Shown: positions 1 through 9,813, counted from the first letter of the stretch. The stretch is 64,000 bases of DNA from Candidatus Nitrosotalea bavarica (GCF_900167955.1 NZ_FUYK01000007.1:62001-126000); one strand, 5' to 3'. Translations and numbers: made by a program. Notes: generated by a model from the sequence alone, not told the origin.

Positions 1-1857
1 TCTGATGCAAAAGATGAATTGAAAAAAGAAGGAACTAGAGTTTTTGTTGATGGGAGATTAATTGGATACTTTAAAGATGGACAGAAACTTGTTGATTCAT
101 TACGAGATCTCAGGAGAAATTTCAAGATTCATCCACACGTTGGAATTTTCTTGTATCAATCTAGTTTTGAAGGATCAACTAAAAGACTCTATGTTAACTG
201 TAATGCTGGAAGAGTGCTTCGTCCTCTAATTGTAATTAAAGATAATAAAGTTCTCTTAACACAAGAATTAATCGATAAAGTTAGTAAGAAATTCCTTTCA
301 TGGACAGATTTACTGCATATGGGAATAATTGAATTAGTAGATGCTAATGAAGAAGAAAACTCTTACATTGCAATTGATGAAACTGACATCAAGAAGCACA
401 CTCACATGGAAGTATTCCCATCAGCAATTTTGGGTGCAGGTGCATCAATAATTCCATATCCTGAACATAATCAATCTCCAAGAAATACATACGAATCCGC
501 AATGGCAAAACAAAGTCTTGGTTTCTCAACTCCTCTAATGAATGCAAGTACCTATGTTCGACAACACCTTATGCTTTATCCACAAACTCCAATCGTTAAC
601 ACAAAAGCCATGGGTCTTCTAGGACTTGAGGATAGACCTGCTGGTCAAAATTGTGTTGTTGCAGTACTACCATTTGATGGTTATAACATTGAAGATGCTA
701 TTGTCTTGAGTAAATCTTCAATTGATAGAGGACTTGGTAGAACATTCTTCTACAGAATCTATGAAGCTGAAGCAAAACAATATCCTGGTGGCATGAGGGA
801 TAATTTCGAGATTCCAACTGCAGAAGGAAATATTCGTGGATTTAGAGGAGACAAGGCATATAGATTATTAGAAGAAGATGGTGTAATTGCAACCGAATCA
901 ACAGTTCAAGGTGGAGATATACTAATTGGCAAAACAAGTCCTCCAAGATTCATGGAAGAATATAGAGAATTTGAGGTTAAGGGACCATATAGAAGAGATA
1001 CATCAATTGGAGTAAGACCATCTGAAAATGGAGTAGTTGACACTGTTGTCATGACTCAATCACATGATGGGGGAAGAATGTATAAGATTAGAGTAAGAGA
1101 TCTCCGAATTCCAGAAATCGGTGACAAATTTGCTTCAAGACATGGTCAAAAGGGAGTTGTTGGATTACTTGTCAATCACGAAGATCTTCCATACACTGCA
1201 GACGGAGTTGTTCCAGATGTTATGATTAATCCACATGCTTTCCCATCTAGAATGACAGTTGGAATGTTCCTAGAATCTGTAACGGGAAAAGCTGCAGCAT
1301 TACGTGGTAGTAAGATGGATGGTTCTGCTTTTGTTGGAGAAAAACTTGAAGATGTAAAAGGAGTTTTAGAACAAAATGGATTCAAGTATTCTGGAAAAGA
1401 AGTAATGTATGATGGAAGGACAGGAAAGCCATTTGCGGTAGATGTTTTCATTGGAGTTGTATATTATCAAAAACTACACCACATGGTTGCAGACAAGATT
1501 CATGCAAGAGCAAGAGGTCAAGTGCAAATGTTAACAAAACAACCAACAGAAGGACGTGCAAGAGGTGGTGGTTTGAGATTTGGTGAAATGGAGCGAGACT
1601 GTCTTATTGCATATGGTGCATCTATGATGCTAAAAGATAGATTACTTGATGAATCTGATAAAGCGGATATCTATATTTGTGAAAGATGTGGATTGGTATC
1701 CTATTATGATATTAAACAAAGAAGATTCGTATGTAGAGTCTGTGGAGATAAAGGAAAAGTTACATCTATCTCTGTAGCATATGCGTTTAAACTACTTTTA
1801 CAAGAAATGATGAGTCTTGATGTAGCACCACGACTTTTGATAAAGGAGAGAGTATAA
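1..1857 (+). CDS. rpoB: DNA-directed RNA polymerase subunit B (Rpo2), C-terminal part; 5' end outside window
   Basis: This is the second-largest catalytic subunit of archaeal RNA polymerase. The frame is open from base 1, so the gene begins upstream; 618 codons are visible. They cover the hybrid-binding and wall regions (for example GDKFASRHGQKG and GGGLRFGEMERD) and a C-terminal zinc site made of CERC and CRVC, followed by the clamp segment near the stop. The stop overlaps the rpoA start by one base (TAATG), so the two genes are probably translationally coupled. Whether rpoB is split into B' and B'' upstream cannot be seen here. Confidence 0.97.
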   Translation, partial: SDAKDELKKEGTRVFVDGRLIGYFKDGQKLVDSLRDLRRNFKIHPHVGIFLYQSSFEGSTKRLYVNCNAGRVLRPLIVIKDNKVLLTQELIDKVSKKFLSWTDLLHMGIIELVDANEEENSYIAIDETDIKKHTHMEVFPSAILGAGASIIPYPEHNQSPRNTYESAMAKQSLGFSTPLMNASTYVRQHLMLYPQTPIVNTKAMGLLGLEDRPAGQNCVVAVLPFDGYNIEDAIVLSKSSIDRGLGRTFFYRIYEAEAKQYPGGMRDNFEIPTAEGNIRGFRGDKAYRLLEEDGVIATESTVQGGDILIGKTSPPRFMEEYREFEVKGPYRRDTSIGVRPSENGVVDTVVMTQSHDGGRMYKIRVRDLRIPEIGDKFASRHGQKGVVGLLVNHEDLPYTADGVVPDVMINPHAFPSRMTVGMFLESVTGKAAALRGSKMDGSAFVGEKLEDVKGVLEQNGFKYSGKEVMYDGRTGKPFAVDVFIGVVYYQKLHHMVADKIHARARGQVQMLTKQPTEGRARGGGLRFGEMERDCLIAYGASMMLKDRLLDESDKADIYICERCGLVSYYDIKQRRFVCRVCGDKGKVTSISVAYAFKLLLQEMMSLDVAPRLLIKERV

Positions 1858-4800
1858 TGGCACTTGAGACAATCAAAGTAATTGACGGAATAAAATTCTC
1901 AGTATGGTCTCCAACAGAAATTCGAAAATACTCTGTTGCAGAAATTACTGCACCTGAGACTTATGATGAAGATGGAATGTCAGTTCAGGGAGGATTAATG
2001 GATGGAAGACTAGGTACACTTGAGCCAGGACAGAAATGTCTTACTTGTGGTAATACAGCTGCAAGATGTCCAGGTCACTTTGGTCACATTGAACTTGCAG
2101 AACCTGTTTTACACATTGCATTTATAGACAACATCTACAAGCTTTTAATTACAACATGTAGATCATGTGCTAGATTAAAACTTCCACAAGAAGAATTAGA
2201 AGAATATCATCAAATTATGAAAAAAGAAGCAGCTTATACTGTAATCTCAATTAAACATATTCCGACTGAAATAATTGAAAGAGCCAAGAAAGAAAAGACA
2301 TGTCCTCATTGTGGTAAATCACAGTATGAAATGATATTTACAAAACCAACTATCTTCATAGAACGAACTGAGCTTGGCGAGAACAGATTACTTCCAATTA
2401 CAATCAGAGAAAGATTCTCTCACATGATTGATGAGGATCTCAAATTGTTGGGATATGATCCCACTACTGCAAGACCAGAGTGGTTTATTTTACAAGTTCT
2501 TCCAGTTCCTCCAGTTACAGTAAGACCATCAATTATTCTGGAAACAGGAATTAGATCTGAAGATGATCTAACTCACAAACTTGTAGATATCATTAGAGTT
2601 AATCAGAGACTCAAAGAGAGTAAAGAAGCTGGAACACCTCCACTTATCGTACAAGACTTGGTTGATCTTTTACAATATCATGTTACAACTTACTTTGATA
2701 ATGAAGTATCCGGAATTCCACAAGCTCATCATAGATCAGGAAGACCTCTTAAAACTCTCACTCAAAGATTAAAAGGAAAAGAGGGAAGATTCAGAGGTTC
2801 GTTATCCGGAAAAAGAGTTGACTTTTCAAGTAGAACTGTTATCTCACCTGATCCAAACTTGGAAATCTCTGAAGTGGGAGTTCCAGAAGCAGTTGCAACT
2901 AAACTAACAATTCCAGAAGTTGTTACTGAATGGAACATTGAAAGACTGAAAAAACTTGTCATAAACGGACCAAGCAAGTTTCCAGGAGCTAACTATATTG
3001 TAAGACCTGATGGAGTAAAAATCAGACTTGATTTTGTTGAAGATAGAGAAACAATTGCAAATAATATTGAAATCGGATATCTTGTAGAAAGACACCTATC
3101 TGATGGTGATATTGTAATGTTTAACAGGCAACCATCATTGCACCAAATGTCAATTATGGGTCATTATGTTAGAGTATTGCCTGGTAAGACCTTTAGACTA
3201 CATCCATCAGTCTGTCCTCCTTACAATGCTGACTTTGATGGAGATGAGATGAATCTTCATGTGCCTCAGAGTGAAGAAGCAAGAGCAGAAGCTATACTCT
3301 TAATGCGTGTACAAGACCAATTAATTTCTCCAAGATACGGTGGTCCTATAATCGGTGCATTACGTGACTTCATTACTGGTGCATATCTGCTTACAAAAGA
3401 TGATACTACTTTAACACCACAAGAATTTGCAAATCTTGCAATGTTGGGTGGTTACACTGGAACATTCCCAGATCCAGCAGTTAAAGCAAAAGGCGGTTCA
3501 CTTTATAGCGGTAAACAACTCTTCTCGCTTTTCTTACCCAAAGACTTCAATTATGTTATAACTTCAAAATGGTCTAAAGGAACAAAGGGTCCTGTAAAAG
3601 ATGTTGTAATTAAAAATGGTCAACTGGTAAGCGGTGTAATTGACAAAGCATCAATTGGTGCAGAAGAACCTGATAGTGTTCTACATAGAATTACAAAAGA
3701 TTATGGATATGAAGAGGCAAAGAACTTCCTCAACTCTATCTTGATAATGTTAAAACAATTCATCACTGGATATGGATTCAGTTATGGTTATGCTGATCTT
3801 GAACTTGCAACAAAGACAAAAGATGGAATTCTTGAAAATATTCAAGAGTCATATGATAAAGTATATGATTTCATATCTCAAGCAAAGAAAGGTACTCTAC
3901 AACTCAGTAGGGGTCTTTCCGCTGAAGAAGCATTAGAGGCTCAAATCGTAAACGAACTTTCAAAAGCAAGAGATAAAGCTGGAAACTCTGCAGACAAATC
4001 TTTTGATGAGACTAATGCAGGAAGAATAATGGCAACAACAGGTGCTAGAGGTTCTTCATTAAACATTGGTCAGATGGCAGGTGCATTAGGTCAACAATCT
4101 ATTAGAGGTAGAAGAATTCTCAAAGGTTATAGTAACAGAGCATTACCACACTTCAAAGAACATGATGCAAATCCTGACGGTAAAGGATTTGTAAAATCTA
4201 ATTATAGAGAAGGATTGTCCACTCTGGAATTTTTCTTCCATGCTATGGGAGGTAGAGAAGGTCTTGTCGATACTGCAGTTAGAACACAGCAAAGTGGTTA
4301 CATGCAAAGAAGACTCATCAATGCACTTGAACATCTCAAACTAGAATATGATGGAACAGTTCGAGATCCTCATGGTCATATAATACAATTCCTTTATGGT
4401 GAAGATGGAATAGATGTAGCAAAAAGTGATCATGGTGAGGCATTTAGAATTGCTAGACTGGTAGAATCTGAAAGTATCATTGATTCAGGAAAGAAAGCCA
4501 CTAAGGAAGAAATTTCAGAACTTGTGAAAAAATATGTAAAGACATTCAATCCACGTTTATCAAAAACTGTGCTTGAAGCTTTACTAGAATCAAAACTTAG
4601 CAGAGATGGTGTTGATAAAGTCTGTAAAAAAGCATTAGAACTTTATGATAATGCAAAGGTTGAACCTGGTCAAGCAGTAGGTGTAGTTACAGCCCAATCA
4701 ATAGGCGAACCAGGTACTCAGATGACGCTTAGAACATTCCACTTTGCAGGTATCAGAGAAAGAAACGTAACTCTGGGACTTCCAAGATTAATTGAACTTG

Positions 4801-5651
4801 TAGATGCAAGAAAGAAACCAGTAACACCAACGATGGATATCTATTTGGAAGAAAATTACAAAAAATCAAAAGAAAAAGCAATTAAAGTAGCCAGAGAAAT
4901 ATTACACACAAAAATTAGTGCGTTGATATCCAGTACTGAAACCGATTATTCTACAAAAATTAAACTCAATCTTAATCAAGATAAGCTAAGAGATAGAGCA
5001 TGTACAATTGAGAATGTAGTGGATGCATTACAATCTTCCAAGAAAAAATTCGAAATTGAACCAAGTGGAAATTCTATTACCTTGACATTACCAGAAGAAT
5101 CTGATACTCAAACTGTTCTTGCAATGAGAAACAAAATACTCTCAACTACTGTTAAAGGTGTTACTGATGTAGAACGAGTAACAATCGTACAACAAGGAGA
5201 AGAATGGGTTATACAAACTTCTGGCTCAAACATTGCAAAGGTATGGGAAATAGACGGCATAGATAAGAAAAATATCAGAACTAACAATATCTTTGAAATA
5301 GCAGGTAGCTTGGGCATAGAGGCTGCACGAAATTCATTGATAAATGAATTAAATTCCACACTATCTGATCAAGGTTTAGAAGTTGACGTGAGATATCTCA
5401 TGTTAGTTTCCGATTTGATGTGTTCTAGAGGATATCTGCAACAAATTGGAAGACATGGAATCGCTGGAACAAAGACAAGTGTACTTGCAAGAGCCGCATT
5501 TGAAATTACCGTTCCAACAATTGCAGAAGCTGCACTAGCGGGAGAAGTTGAAGAGCTTAAAGGAGTAACAGAAAATGTTATAGTGGGCGCAAATATTCCA
5601 ATAGGTACAGGAACAGTTGATCTATACATGAAGGTAGTAGAAGATGGTTAA
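1857..5651 (+). CDS. rpoA: DNA-directed RNA polymerase subunit A, unsplit (A' + A'' in one chain)
   Basis: This is the largest RNA polymerase subunit, 1264 residues. An N-terminal zinc region (CLTC...CPGHFGH, about residues 60-85) is followed by CPHC near 150. The metal-binding NADFDGDEMNLHVP motif lies near residue 457. The bridge-helix and trigger-loop region, with QSIGEPGTQMTLRTFHFAG, lies near 945-965. In most archaea this protein is encoded as two genes, A' and A''; here the frame runs through the usual split site without interruption. An unsplit rpoA is a known thaumarchaeal trait and is the best taxonomic marker in the window. The gene's end overlaps rpl30e by 8 nt. Confidence 0.98.
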   Translation: MALETIKVIDGIKFSVWSPTEIRKYSVAEITAPETYDEDGMSVQGGLMDGRLGTLEPGQKCLTCGNTAARCPGHFGHIELAEPVLHIAFIDNIYKLLITTCRSCARLKLPQEELEEYHQIMKKEAAYTVISIKHIPTEIIERAKKEKTCPHCGKSQYEMIFTKPTIFIERTELGENRLLPITIRERFSHMIDEDLKLLGYDPTTARPEWFILQVLPVPPVTVRPSIILETGIRSEDDLTHKLVDIIRVNQRLKESKEAGTPPLIVQDLVDLLQYHVTTYFDNEVSGIPQAHHRSGRPLKTLTQRLKGKEGRFRGSLSGKRVDFSSRTVISPDPNLEISEVGVPEAVATKLTIPEVVTEWNIERLKKLVINGPSKFPGANYIVRPDGVKIRLDFVEDRETIANNIEIGYLVERHLSDGDIVMFNRQPSLHQMSIMGHYVRVLPGKTFRLHPSVCPPYNADFDGDEMNLHVPQSEEARAEAILLMRVQDQLISPRYGGPIIGALRDFITGAYLLTKDDTTLTPQEFANLAMLGGYTGTFPDPAVKAKGGSLYSGKQLFSLFLPKDFNYVITSKWSKGTKGPVKDVVIKNGQLVSGVIDKASIGAEEPDSVLHRITKDYGYEEAKNFLNSILIMLKQFITGYGFSYGYADLELATKTKDGILENIQESYDKVYDFISQAKKGTLQLSRGLSAEEALEAQIVNELSKARDKAGNSADKSFDETNAGRIMATTGARGSSLNIGQMAGALGQQSIRGRRILKGYSNRALPHFKEHDANPDGKGFVKSNYREGLSTLEFFFHAMGGREGLVDTAVRTQQSGYMQRRLINALEHLKLEYDGTVRDPHGHIIQFLYGEDGIDVAKSDHGEAFRIARLVESESIIDSGKKATKEEISELVKKYVKTFNPRLSKTVLEALLESKLSRDGVDKVCKKALELYDNAKVEPGQAVGVVTAQSIGEPGTQMTLRTFHFAGIRERNVTLGLPRLIELVDARKKPVTPTMDIYLEENYKKSKEKAIKVAREILHTKISALISSTETDYSTKIKLNLNQDKLRDRACTIENVVDALQSSKKKFEIEPSGNSITLTLPEESDTQTVLAMRNKILSTTVKGVTDVERVTIVQQGEEWVIQTSGSNIAKVWEIDGIDKKNIRTNNIFEIAGSLGIEAARNSLINELNSTLSDQGLEVDVRYLMLVSDLMCSRGYLQQIGRHGIAGTKTSVLARAAFEITVPTIAEAALAGEVEELKGVTENVIVGANIPIGTGTVDLYMKVVEDG

Positions 5652-5961
5652 ACTATTAGAAAAATTAATCAAAGATGCAATTGAGGATGGCAAATGCTCC
5701 TTTGGTACTAAAGAAGCAATTAGCACAATTAAAAATTCAAAGCTAATTGTCTTATCGCATTCAGTTTCAGAAGAAACACTTGAAAAAATACGAGAAGCAG
5801 CTAAAAGTTCAAAGGTTCCAACTTTGAATTATAATGGTTCCTCAGTTGAACTTGGTAGACTGTGTGGAACACAATTCAGAATTTCTGCACTATCGCTTAA
5901 GACTCTGAGCGATACTAATCTAAAAGCAATCACAAAAGAACTTGAAATAGAGACGAAATAA
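5644..5961 (+). CDS. rpl30e: Large ribosomal subunit protein eL30 (L30e)
   Basis: This 105-residue protein has the L30e/L7Ae-like alpha/beta sandwich pattern (GTKEAISTIKNSKLIVLS, then a LGRLCGTQFRISALS-type C-terminal half). eL30 binds 23S rRNA. The gene overlaps the rpoA stop by 8 nt, and its position between rpoA and nusA is conserved in archaea, which supports the assignment over other L7Ae-family members. Confidence 0.93.
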   Translation: MVKLLEKLIKDAIEDGKCSFGTKEAISTIKNSKLIVLSHSVSEETLEKIREAAKSSKVPTLNYNGSSVELGRLCGTQFRISALSLKTLSDTNLKAITKELEIETK

Positions 5962-6035
5962 TCCAATGTCATTTTCCTCACATGTTTTCTATCAAGATTT
6001 AAATGTCCCACAAAGAGATCGAGTTTAAAAAAGGC

Positions 6036-6494
6036 ATGACGGAAACAATCAAACTAACAACAGATCAAATAAAATTAATGTCACTTTTTCAGAATGTGAC
6101 TGGAGCTACGGCAAGAGATTGTATCGAAGATGAAAAACAGGACCGCGTCATATTTGTAGTAAATCCAGGTAAGATGGGATTAGCTATTGGTAAAGGTGGT
6201 TCTACAATAAAGAATTTACAAAATGTAGTAAAAAGAAATGTTGAACTTGTAGAATACTCTGAAGAACCATCTGAATTTCTTAAGAACATGCTAAACCCAA
6301 AGTTAGTTTCTGAAGTAAAAATAAACAAGAGATTAGACGGTTCGCTTCAAGCAATTGTTCTAGTTGATGCAAAGAAGAAAGGAATTGTAGTTGGTAGAGA
6401 AGGTCGCAATGCAGAAAAAGCAAGACTATTAGCCAAGAGATACTTTCAAATTTCTAGTGTTCTTATTCAAAGTCCGGAGAAAATAATGGAGTAA
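6036..6494 (+). CDS. nusA: Archaeal NusA-like transcription factor (two KH domains)
   Basis: This short archaeal NusA consists of two KH RNA-binding domains with GKGG near the middle and GREG near the C-terminus. It lacks the S1 and N-terminal polymerase-binding domains of bacterial NusA. I chose the ATG at 6036 (about 152 residues) because the product then begins with the family-like start [13 protein letters not shown], and a TTTAAA box at 5998-6003 lies about 33 nt upstream. An in-frame ATG at 6003 would add 11 residues but sits on that box. It lies between rpl30e and rps12 as in other archaea. RNA binding is inferred from the fold. Confidence 0.9.
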   Translation: MTETIKLTTDQIKLMSLFQNVTGATARDCIEDEKQDRVIFVVNPGKMGLAIGKGGSTIKNLQNVVKRNVELVEYSEEPSEFLKNMLNPKLVSEVKINKRLDGSLQAIVLVDAKKKGIVVGREGRNAEKARLLAKRYFQISSVLIQSPEKIME

Positions 6495-6499
6495 ATGGT

Positions 6500-6937
6500 A
6501 TGGCAAAATCACCACTAGGTCTATTTGCAGGAAGAGTTCTAAAGGATAAAAGAAAGCGCCAAAAATGGTCTATAGGTACTTACAAGAGAAGAGAACTAGG
6601 TCTTGACAAAAAGGCTAGTCCACTTGGAGGTGCACCACAAGCTCGTGGTATAGTTTTAGAAAAAGTTGGAATAGAAGCAAAGCAGCCCAACTCTGCAGTA
6701 AGAAAATGTGTTAGAGTTCAACTCATAAAAAATGGTAAAACAGTTACTGCCTTCCTTCCAAGAGACGGTGCACTTAATTTTGTTGATGAACATGACGAGG
6801 TACACGTGGAAGGTATGGGTGCATCCATGGGAGGAGCACTTGGTGATATTCCAGGTGTAAGATGGAAAGTCTTCAAGGTAAATGGAACTTCACTTAAAGA
6901 ACTTGTTTACGGAAAGAAAGAGAAACCTAGGAGATAG
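6500..6937 (+). CDS. rps12: Small ribosomal subunit protein uS12
   Basis: This is a 145-residue archaeal/eukaryotic-type S12 of the decoding centre. The conserved [15 protein letters not shown] block and the [10 protein letters not shown] segment are both clear. It starts 5 nt after nusA and is followed 3 nt later by rps7, the usual str-operon order. The lysine and arginine residues lining the decoding centre appear intact. Confidence 0.97.
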   Translation: MAKSPLGLFAGRVLKDKRKRQKWSIGTYKRRELGLDKKASPLGGAPQARGIVLEKVGIEAKQPNSAVRKCVRVQLIKNGKTVTAFLPRDGALNFVDEHDEVHVEGMGASMGGALGDIPGVRWKVFKVNGTSLKELVYGKKEKPRR

Positions 6938-6940
6938 AAA

Positions 6941-7540
6941 ATGACAGAAACACAGAATCTTTTACTTTTTAGAAAATGGGATATCTCTAATATTGATATT
7001 AAAGATCCAGGTCTAAAAAATGTAATATCTCTTAAACAAGGAATAATGCCTCTGTCTTTTGGTAGATCAGCACTTAAACGATTCAATAAATCTGAAGTCA
7101 ATATTACTGAACGACTAATCAACAAACTATCTCACTTTGGAAAGAAATATGCAAAAAACACTGGTAGGATGGGTGGAAAGAAAGTTCGTGCAATCAATAC
7201 AGTAAAAGCAGCATTTGAAATTATACATCTTAAAACTGGAAAAAATCCAGTTGAAGTTTTGATTAGAGCAGTAGAACATTCTGCTCCTAATGAAGATACA
7301 ACTAGAATAGTTTATGGTGGAACTGTTTATCACGTTTCAGTAGACGTTGCTCCACTAAGAAGAGTTGATCTGGCATTAAGATTCATAGCAGAAGGTGTTA
7401 GAGATGCATCATTTTCTAATCCAAAAGCAGTAGAGGAAAATCTTGCAGAACATCTGATACTTGCTGCTGCAAATGACATGAATGCTCCTTCTGTTAAGAA
7501 GAAGAATGAATTAGAAAGAATTGCAATGGCTTCTAGATAG
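6941..7540 (+). CDS. rps7: Small ribosomal subunit protein uS7
   Basis: This 199-residue archaeal S7, with its N-terminal extension, carries the TGRMGGKKVRAINTVKAAFEII-type helix and the ALRFIAEGVRDA region. It nucleates assembly of the 30S head. It is the last gene of the rpoB-rpoA-rpl30e-nusA-rps12-rps7 run. A T-rich stretch right after the stop (about 7545-7551) could end the transcript. The elongation-factor genes that often follow are absent; a tRNA gene on the opposite strand comes next. Confidence 0.97.
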   Translation: MTETQNLLLFRKWDISNIDIKDPGLKNVISLKQGIMPLSFGRSALKRFNKSEVNITERLINKLSHFGKKYAKNTGRMGGKKVRAINTVKAAFEIIHLKTGKNPVEVLIRAVEHSAPNEDTTRIVYGGTVYHVSVDVAPLRRVDLALRFIAEGVRDASFSNPKAVEENLAEHLILAAANDMNAPSVKKKNELERIAMASR

Positions 7541-7564
7541 AAGTCATTTTTTAAAAATAATAGA

Positions 7565-7667
7565 TAGCCCGAGGCAGATTCGAACTGCCGTCCCCAGGTG
7601 TCCTCTCGTAAGATCCAGAGCCTGAGATCCCTAACCCAAAATTGTTTGGCCGCTAGACTATCGGGCT
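7565..7667 (-). tRNA. tRNA-Gln (CTG anticodon) with two probable ~15-nt introns
   Basis: On the minus strand a perfect 7-bp acceptor stem (AGCCCGA/TCGGGCT) with discriminator A, a T-arm GGCAG-TTCGAAT-CTGCC and a Gln-like D-arm (GTCTAGCGGCCAAACA) are clear. The span is 103 nt, 30 more than a mature tRNA-Gln. The anticodon arm closes only if TCAGG pairs with CCTGG around loop CTCTGGA (anticodon CTG). That requires removing about 15 nt at the canonical 37/38 site and about 15 nt between the D-arm and the anticodon stem. The exact splice points are ambiguous by one or two bases. Confidence 0.85.
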
Positions 7668-7692
7668 ACCGAGACGACTGGTATTTCTTGAG

Positions 7693-7701
7693 AATATATT
7701 A
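7693..7701 (-). promoter_or_regulatory. TATA-like box for tRNA-Gln
   Basis: The minus strand reads TAATATATT about 26-34 nt upstream of the mature 5' end of tRNA-Gln. It overlaps the stop codon of the upstream minus-strand gene (7699-8019), so the tRNA may have its own promoter inside that gene's end. Confidence 0.45.
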
Positions 7702-8019
7702 TTTTGTACTTGCCTCACGAACTGCAGTAGCATAATCACAATTTGCTCCAAGTCTCATGTAAGGAATTAATCTATAATGAATGGAGTAGATCTTGTTTTC
7801 TTTGTATAAAATTCCTTTTAACAAAAGTGAGACAAAACCTCCCGCAATTCGAGATGATGGAATGTTCAATTCCTTACATATTTGATCACGTTTTTTCTTG
7901 TATTGCAGAGTGGTAAAGCTAATCGTATTTACTTCCAAAATTAATGGCCACATGACTTTTTCCCAGACAAATCTTCGATTTTGAGTAGCAGATGCATACT
8001 TTCCCTTCTCTTCTAACAT
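7699..8019 (-). CDS. Hypothetical protein, 106 aa
   Basis: I do not recognise this protein. It is basic and mostly helical in appearance, without signal peptide, membrane segment or cysteine motif (a lone Cys lies in KRDQICKELNI and another in GANCDYA). The middle, KKKRDQICKELNIPSSRIAGGFVSLLLKGILY, followed by KENKIYSIHYRLIP, looks like a small winged-helix layout (helix, turn, helix, beta wing), but this is only an impression. It is divergent from the next gene, with 37 nt between the ends. Confidence 0.6.
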   Translation of the reverse strand: MLEEKGKYASATQNRRFVWEKVMWPLILEVNTISFTTLQYKKKRDQICKELNIPSSRIAGGFVSLLLKGILYKENKIYSIHYRLIPYMRLGANCDYATAVREASTK

Positions 8020-8059
8020 TGATAACGTTCAAAAAGTTCTGATCTCCATTTATTAGTTG

Positions 8060-8758
8060 ATGGTATCAAAAATAGAAGAAGCGTTAGATCTATTATCAAA
8101 AAACTGGAAAATTGAGCCTATCATTCTAGATTTTATTCTGGGTAGAAAAACAGATGTTGCTGACTTTCAGGTTAAAGTAAATGATGTAGTTTTTCATATT
8201 CCATATCTTAGGGATGAAAATGGCTATGTATTGTGGAAATGCTTCTGGCCCGACTGTCATAATTGCTGTAACAGACAAGGAAGACTTCCACTAACAAGTA
8301 ATGATCTAATAACAATAAGCAAGAATCTAAAATACAACAAAGTCTCTGATTTTATAAAAAAAGAGACCAATATCACTACTTGGGAAGAAAAGGGACCTGA
8401 AGGAAATTCAGTGGTAATGACTATGATAAATCTAAAACGTAAGGAAGATGAAAAAGAGTCAGAAGATGGAACTTATATCCGATGTAGATTTCTTGATGAA
8501 AAAGGCTACTGTGGACTCCATCCGTCTAGACCAGGAGTGTGTTATCTTTACCCGTTCTCATCATGGCTTGAAAATGAAAAAGGAAGAGCCAGAGTACATG
8601 CTACATTTCAATTTACTGGGGATTGTCCAGGATTTTATTTTGCAAAATCTCATGATGAAATGAAAGAAGTTTTACTTGAATATTCGAAAACGATCTATGA
8701 TTATACTATGAATTCAAATAGAACAACAAGAGAAAATTTTGGTTATGTAAGTATGTGA
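8060..8758 (+). CDS. YkgJ-type cysteine-cluster protein
   Basis: This protein is about 232 residues long. It has the cysteine cluster of the YkgJ/UPF0153 family: CFWPDCHNCC near residues 55-64, then CRFLDEKGYCGLHPSRPGVC and a later GDCPGF. Such clusters bind a metal or Fe-S centre; the biochemical role of the family is not established. I chose ATG 8060; an in-frame TTG lies one codon upstream. It converges with the next gene, leaving 2 nt between stops. Confidence 0.8.
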   Translation: MVSKIEEALDLLSKNWKIEPIILDFILGRKTDVADFQVKVNDVVFHIPYLRDENGYVLWKCFWPDCHNCCNRQGRLPLTSNDLITISKNLKYNKVSDFIKKETNITTWEEKGPEGNSVVMTMINLKRKEDEKESEDGTYIRCRFLDEKGYCGLHPSRPGVCYLYPFSSWLENEKGRARVHATFQFTGDCPGFYFAKSHDEMKEVLLEYSKTIYDYTMNSNRTTRENFGYVSM

Positions 8759-8760
8759 TT

Positions 8761-9768
8761 CTATGCCCTTGCCACTTTCATCATATCTGTCATCTTGATC
8801 TCCATTCCAAATCTGCTCTCGTTTTTCTTCATATATCTATAGATGGATAACATATCAACAAAATTCTTCATTATTCCAAACTTGCTTTCCATTTTGTTTC
8901 TTACAAAAGCTAATACCTTTGAATAAATTGCAAATTTTTCAAGTACCATCTGCCTATATCTTTCATTATTTCCTAATGTTTCAACAAAAATATCGCCACA
9001 AGTCATACTTGGAATTATTCCCTCACCAAGTAGTGGGTAAACCGTTCCTATTGATTCTCCAACTCCAACCACCTTTCCATGATAGAATGGTTCACAAAGA
9101 TTAGGGGTAGCAAGACGTATCGGTCTTCCAACTGTCTTTAGAACTTTACCTCCATATTTTTTTAAGAATGCATTAGTTTCTACAATGTGATTTCTATTTT
9201 TATCTCCAGCGCCAATATGTGCAAGTTTATCACCTAGTGGGAAATACCAAAAATATCCGCTGATGGAAGAAAATGGTTTGAGATAAAAATCATCAAATGG
9301 TACCTTGTCTTCGTATTGTACTTTGTATTGAAAAGTTGGCAGATGGAAATCTTTTTCAAGTCTTGGTAAGTATGATCGATGAAAACCTGTGGAATCAACA
9401 ATCATATCAAATTCAGGTTCTAAATCCTGTAATTTTGGGGCAGCTCCGTAATGTATCTTACATCCTTTTGCCATGTCTTTTATCAATCCAATCTTGTTGT
9501 ACGTACAAAGTCCTTTGAGCTTAATTTGGAATCTTTCTAAACCCATGTCAACATACATCTGTTTTCCATCATGAATTAGATAATCATTAAAATCAAGTCC
9601 AACTTTTTTAGAAAATTCTTGCATTGGTGCTTTTGATGTGCCCCACGCACATATGGAATCATGATTTTCTTGTGTAGATCTTTCAAAACCTACTACTTCA
9701 TGTTGATTCTTCAATCTTGCAAGGAGATATGCTCCTGCAACTCCTACTCCAACTACGGCAATCTTCAA
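8761..9768 (-). CDS. Geranylgeranyl-reductase-family FAD oxidoreductase
   Basis: This 335-residue flavoprotein has an N-terminal dinucleotide-binding motif (VVGVGVAGAYLLARL, residues 4-18) and the GESIGTVYPLLGEGI motif near 240-255 typical of the geranylgeranyl reductase group. These enzymes saturate isoprenoid chains of archaeal membrane lipids or quinones. It is somewhat shorter than typical lipid-acting members (about 380-450 residues), so the substrate is uncertain. It is monocistronic and convergent with the cysteine-cluster gene. Confidence 0.75.
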   Translation of the reverse strand: MKIAVVGVGVAGAYLLARLKNQHEVVGFERSTQENHDSICAWGTSKAPMQEFSKKVGLDFNDYLIHDGKQMYVDMGLERFQIKLKGLCTYNKIGLIKDMAKGCKIHYGAAPKLQDLEPEFDMIVDSTGFHRSYLPRLEKDFHLPTFQYKVQYEDKVPFDDFYLKPFSSISGYFWYFPLGDKLAHIGAGDKNRNHIVETNAFLKKYGGKVLKTVGRPIRLATPNLCEPFYHGKVVGVGESIGTVYPLLGEGIIPSMTCGDIFVETLGNNERYRQMVLEKFAIYSKVLAFVRNKMESKFGIMKNFVDMLSIYRYMKKNESRFGMEIKMTDMMKVARA

Positions 9769-9813
9769 GCGATCTTATACCATAAATTACCTAATAAAAA
9801 CATGCGGCAATTA

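Noticed and set aside
6003-6035. Upstream ATG 6003 as nusA start
   Set aside because: It overlaps the TTTAAA box, and archaeal NusA proteins usually begin at the segment starting at 6036.
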